Part shown: positions 60,380 to 64,000 of the stretch, one piece after another
How positions within the stretch are numbered: the stretch's first letter is position 1
How the letters are laid out: every line of letters starts with the position of its first letter
From: Leptodontidium sp. MPI-SDFR-AT-0119
Taxonomy: Eukaryota > Ascomycota > Leotiomycetes > Helotiales > Leptodontidiaceae
Assembly (NCBI GenBank): GCA_020726505.1
Contig: JAHLEZ010000005.1
Location: 2,728,001 to 2,792,000, forward strand
Length of the DNA stretch: 64,000 nt
Direction of reading: 5' to 3'
The notes under the pieces: model-generated
The model's database searches: none
Seen by the model: the letters and a program-made list of their open reading frames with translations, nothing else
What the model was told of the DNA's origin: nothing
Program-made: the position numbers and the translations under genes

Positions 60380-61183
60380 CGTTGTGAAGTTGTAAACAGA
60401 AGCCTCGGCCTTGATGACGAGTCGTTGTCAATGTCAAGAGTTTGTACCTGAGCGAGAGCCGAAAACGGCAGCGTAACAACAGATCGTGTTGCACCAGACG
60501 AAAAATACTGAAGCTAGGATTGGCGACGAAATTTTCTGCTCGAATGTTGTGACTGACGCCCAGCTCTCTGAAAGTGGGGGGTTCACGAAGAAGTCCTATC
60601 TCACATCACCTGAGGGCCTAAAGCTACAAAAGAAAGAAGGTATGGAAGGAGAGAGTACATAAATGGGGGTGTCGGTGTCAGCGGAGCTAGCCTCGGAAAT
60701 TAGGTGGCCCTCTCCGAAAATCTGACCGATTTTGACAAGCGAGAAAACAAAATCTCAGGGGAACTACATTTTATCTTAACCTTACGCAACTCGAATTCGA
60801 AGCCAAAAAACGGAAGTATATTCGGAAATAGCCACGAATCTTGTTTATTAATTTTTTTTTTTTGAATAGTTTAATCATGTAGTGCATGGAAGTTTATAGT
60901 TGTAAGTAACTGAGACGGGCTGTCAATATCGGCCACCCACCTTTTTCTCCGACGGAGAGGTGGCCCCATAGTCGATCCGTCACACAGCTGAGTCAGCTTA
61001 ACACAACAAACAAAACCGTATCAAGTTCAACTATAATCTTACTCCGCTTCAATCGCACATGATAACGAAACGAATGTTGTTTATTATCAGAAGAAGCTAA
61101 GCCAATCTACTATCTATTTCCTCTTGCTGCACAAGCAAAGTATTACCTTTAAAACAAAACATACAGACAAACATTCTATTCAT
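60380..61183. other. Intergenic region
   Basis: Promoter of the metallophosphoesterase on the left and 3' flank of the PKS on the right. A run of T at about 60850-60862 and AT-rich sequence; no gene seen. Confidence 0.55.
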
Positions 61184-64000
61184 TCACAACATGCGCCCCT
61201 TGCGCAGCACAGGCGACACAAAAACCTCCGTGCCCGTGAAAGTAGCCTCAACGCCCTTGGGCATGCCCAACGCAATGGCCCTGTTCATCCACTCCTTGGT
61301 CGGCAGGACATCGATCCTGCCGCCCAGCCTCGCCTTGTACATGCTCACGAGGTCCGACAGCAGGTACCTGTTCTCGCTGCAATAGTTGTGCACGGCGACC
61401 GGCTCGCGGGGATCGTGCGCGTACGCCCGGGTGAGGAACTGGGGCACCACGTCGCGGACGTCGATGATGTCCAGCTCGCCGACCCACTGCTTAGGATCGA
61501 GCGCCGGCACGGCCCGCATCCGCGTGCAGAAGTTGTCGAGCGCGATAAGCGGGATTTCCTCAGGCGCGTCGGGCCCCACGATGTTGGGGAAGCGGTGCAC
61601 GACGCCTGGGACGCAGGCCGCGCGCTCAACTAGGATCTCGCCCATCCACTTGCTAGCTGCGTACCCGATGGCGTTCTTCATCAGCGACTCGGCGTCGGCG
61701 GGCGGCCCGAAGCTGGACGGCAGCACCTCGGCCAGCTCGCTGGTGTCCTTCTGCAACATGGCGACGGCCGACGACGAGATGAAGTGTACTGGGACGCCGC
61801 GTGGCGTGGCCATGGCGAGTAGGTATTGCGTGGAGACGACGTTGGCGGCGCGCATCTGCTGGTACGATTTGAGATGAGCCACATCGGCGCCGACGTGGAT
61901 GATCAGGTCGGCCGTTTGGCTGAGGCGCTTAAAGGCGCGCGCCGAGAGACCCAGTTGCGGCTTGCCCAGGTCGCCCTTGTACTGGTGGATCTTGGGGTCC
62001 TGGACACGCAGCGGACGCGAACGCAGACAGAGACAATGCACCTCTGCGACATCGCTGTCGGCGACGAGGGCGCGCAGCATGTGCGTGCCGAGAAACCCAG
62101 TACAGCCCGTAAGGACGATACGGCGTGCGCTTGTGCGTGGCGGCGCATTATTCTCCGCATTTGCATCTGCATTGGCATCTGCTGGAATCTGCGGCGGGGC
62201 GAGGGCGGATATCCCGTCGAGCATTCCATCCACCTCCTTCTTCCAATCGAAGTCCGGATCCTTGTTGGCGGCTGGCTGGGACTCCGACCCCGTAGCCCCC
62301 GTACGGAGCTTTCGCCAACTGGCCAAGGCGTCCTCGCAGAGTCGCGATAGCGTGTGGTTGGTCGACATGAGTTTCAATACCGGCACGTCAACGCCCAGGT
62401 CTTTCAGGAACCATTCGCGAATGCGCACGGAAACGAGCGAGTCCACCCCATGTTCCGCCACGGGCACCTCAGAGCTGATCTCCGCCGGGTCGAGCTGGAG
62501 CACGTTGCCCAGGACCTTCGAGAAGCACTTGATCAAGACAGCCAAGGCCTCCTTTGGATCTTCGCCCTCGACTGCCGCCAGCTGAACATCGACTTTGACG
62601 TTCCCTTCCGCTTCATCCTGACCATCACCCCCCTCGTCTTGCGCGCCCTCTGGCACAAGGTAGCCTGACAGTCTCGGGTCCTTGTGCCAGGGCTCCGTAA
62701 ACGTCCTCCTTATTCCAGTCACGAGTTCCGACGGCTGCGCTGAGTCCGGCCGTCCGCACTCAATGGCCTTAAGCAGCATGTCGTGCAGATCGGTCTCGCC
62801 TTGTCGATCCAGCCGTGGGAGGAGAGACTTCTCAATGGTAGCGAGATGCTTTGGATCCGAACGATATATGTATCCCAGCCCCGTCAGGAAGCCAATGACG
62901 ACGACCGAACCCGCAAGGCCACGCGCTCGCCGGCTTCGTACGAGGCTTGACATGTAGTGGTTTGCCGCGCTGTACGAGGACTGGCCACTGATTCCAACAA
63001 ACGATGTGGCAGACGAGAGCACTATAAAGAAGTCTAGCGCTTCTTCATTGGCACCGAAAAGCTCGTCCAGGTTCCGAGTGCCCGCAACCTTGGGCGCCAG
63101 CACCGCCTCGAAGTCTTCCCAAGGAGTGTCGGCGAAGGGACGGTCCCGGAGCACCATGGCACCGTTGATGATGCCCCCTATGATCGGCGGCATGCTGGAC
63201 TTGATCTCGCTGAATGCCTTCCTTAGGCCTTCTTTGTCCGTAACGTCCACTGCTACGGCCCGCAACACGGCTCCCTTTTGCGACATGAATTCGAAGACCC
63301 CGGCGGGAACGTCGGGATGCCGGCTTGTAAGAACAACGTTTCGAGCCCCGTTCTCTACCATCCATCGAGCAATGGAGATCCCAACGTCTCCGGTCATGCC
63401 AAAAAGAATATAGGTCTTGTCGCTGGCGAAGGTTCCTTTCTGCTCGGCTGGACCTGCGTCGTCGGTGGTGATTTGGTCCGTAGTGTCTTGTTCCGTTAGC
63501 TCCACTACTGTCTCTGCCGAATGACGATTCATGCTGTCTAGAGGCAAGACCCTGGGAATGTAAAGGGCGCCGTCTCTGAGTTCGAGGTGGGGCTCGTGAG
63601 TCCAGAGAATATCGCTCGGATCAGGCTGACTGGTTGCCGTGAGTTTGAGAAGAAGGTCTGCCAGGAGAGATGGCTCAAGCGACGTCGTATCATCGACGTC
63701 GAGGAATTGGAGGCGCAAATCGCTGCGTTCGGCCAACAGGATGCGGCCCAGCCCCACAGTTATACTCGCCATGGGACTTTTGCCCGTAGCCGCCCCTGTG
63801 GTTACCCATAGAACAGCGCTCGCGTTGGAGAAGATAGTCCGTATAGCTTCGAATTTGGCCTCGGTCATCTGCTCGAAGACGGGACTCTCCAGATCGCAAA
63901 GGCTAAGCACGACTGCTCCCGGGGGGCAATCAACGGCTTCCAAACTTGCAAGATCACATTGGTGAACACTTTCGTAGGAAGCAAGGAGTGCCTGCGACTT
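61184..64000 (-). CDS. Reducing polyketide synthase, C-terminal KR-ACP-reductase part (amino end outside window)
   Basis: One uninterrupted frame of 938 codons, open to the right edge. Order of domains in the visible part: a structural pre-KR region (to about residue 190); a ketoreductase with NADPH-binding GMTGDVGISIARWM and catalytic SSATSFVGISGQSSYSAAN; an acyl carrier protein with the phosphopantetheine site EHGVDSLVSVRIREWFLKDL; a linker; and a terminal reductase with TGCTGFLGTHMLRAL and YAASKWMGEI (Tyr and Lys present). No condensation or adenylation domain separates ACP and reductase, unlike PKS-NRPS hybrids. The layout fits reducing PKSs that release the chain as an aldehyde or alcohol, as in betaenone synthase Bet1. 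The KS, AT and other domains should lie beyond base 64000. The gene is visibly richer in G and C than the flanking DNA. Confidence 0.9.
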   Translation of the reverse strand, partial: KSQALLASYESVHQCDLASLEAVDCPPGAVVLSLCDLESPVFEQMTEAKFEAIRTIFSNASAVLWVTTGAATGKSPMASITVGLGRILLAERSDLRLQFLDVDDTTSLEPSLLADLLLKLTATSQPDPSDILWTHEPHLELRDGALYIPRVLPLDSMNRHSAETVVELTEQDTTDQITTDDAGPAEQKGTFASDKTYILFGMTGDVGISIARWMVENGARNVVLTSRHPDVPAGVFEFMSQKGAVLRAVAVDVTDKEGLRKAFSEIKSSMPPIIGGIINGAMVLRDRPFADTPWEDFEAVLAPKVAGTRNLDELFGANEEALDFFIVLSSATSFVGISGQSSYSAANHYMSSLVRSRRARGLAGSVVVIGFLTGLGYIYRSDPKHLATIEKSLLPRLDRQGETDLHDMLLKAIECGRPDSAQPSELVTGIRRTFTEPWHKDPRLSGYLVPEGAQDEGGDGQDEAEGNVKVDVQLAAVEGEDPKEALAVLIKCFSKVLGNVLQLDPAEISSEVPVAEHGVDSLVSVRIREWFLKDLGVDVPVLKLMSTNHTLSRLCEDALASWRKLRTGATGSESQPAANKDPDFDWKKEVDGMLDGISALAPPQIPADANADANAENNAPPRTSARRIVLTGCTGFLGTHMLRALVADSDVAEVHCLCLRSRPLRVQDPKIHQYKGDLGKPQLGLSARAFKRLSQTADLIIHVGADVAHLKSYQQMRAANVVSTQYLLAMATPRGVPVHFISSSAVAMLQKDTSELAEVLPSSFGPPADAESLMKNAIGYAASKWMGEILVERAACVPGVVHRFPNIVGPDAPEEIPLIALDNFCTRMRAVPALDPKQWVGELDIIDVRDVVPQFLTRAYAHDPREPVAVHNYCSENRYLLSDLVSMYKARLGGRIDVLPTKEWMNRAIALGMPKGVEATFTGTEVFVSPVLRKGRML

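Noticed and set aside
1..64000. tRNA, rRNA genes and CRISPR arrays
   Set aside because: A reading for B-box-like words and regular repeat-spacer patterns gave no convincing candidate. A covariance-model scan was not possible here.

Overview
This is a nuclear contig segment of a filamentous ascomycete (Pezizomycotina; a leotiomycete is my best guess, by inference only). The evidence is short GT-AG introns with CTAAC/CTGAC-type branch sites, an AflR-type Zn2Cys6 regulator, a HET-domain remnant, a DUF6594 membrane protein and a fungal PKS carboxyl end. I worked out exon structures by hand from splice sites and reading phase. Where a complete multi-exon model is given, the exon lengths sum to a whole number of codons.

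Layout. 1-21 kb is mostly ordinary: the 3' end of an OPT oligopeptide transporter, a double-GNAT protein (-), a very large coiled-coil protein (-, about 2,360 aa), a degenerate kinase-like gene (+), a damaged secreted-protein gene (-) and a vacuolar PQ-loop transporter (-). 21-27 kb holds a frameshifted SDR, an intact DUF6594 gene, and broken genes: a protein with two retropepsin-like sites, a methyltransferase fragment and the tail of a transcription factor. At 27.3-28.8 kb there is an intact FucP-type MFS permease. 28.8-36 kb is gene-poor and contains three secreted-protein genes or remnants, including a secretory lipase with a stop codon inside its nucleophile motif. 36-42 kb carries three intact enzymes: a secreted FAD oxidase, an alpha/beta hydrolase and an SDR. 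44.4-48.5 kb is a HET-domain gene cut in two by about 1.7 kb of unrelated sequence.

49.6-64 kb looks like the edge of a specialised-metabolite locus. It has a secreted bacterial-type alpha/beta hydrolase with a Cys nucleophile elbow, a 14-TM DHA2 efflux pump, an AflR-like Zn2Cys6 regulator behind an 18-bp triple repeat and a 172-bp inverted repeat, a metallophosphoesterase, and the carboxyl end of a reducing PKS. The PKS end runs KR, ACP, reductase with no condensation or adenylation domain, which suggests reductive release of an aldehyde or alcohol. The PKS continues past the right edge. The most notable signals are this PKS/regulator/pump neighbourhood, the pseudogene-rich stretches, and the paired repeat structures in front of the regulator.
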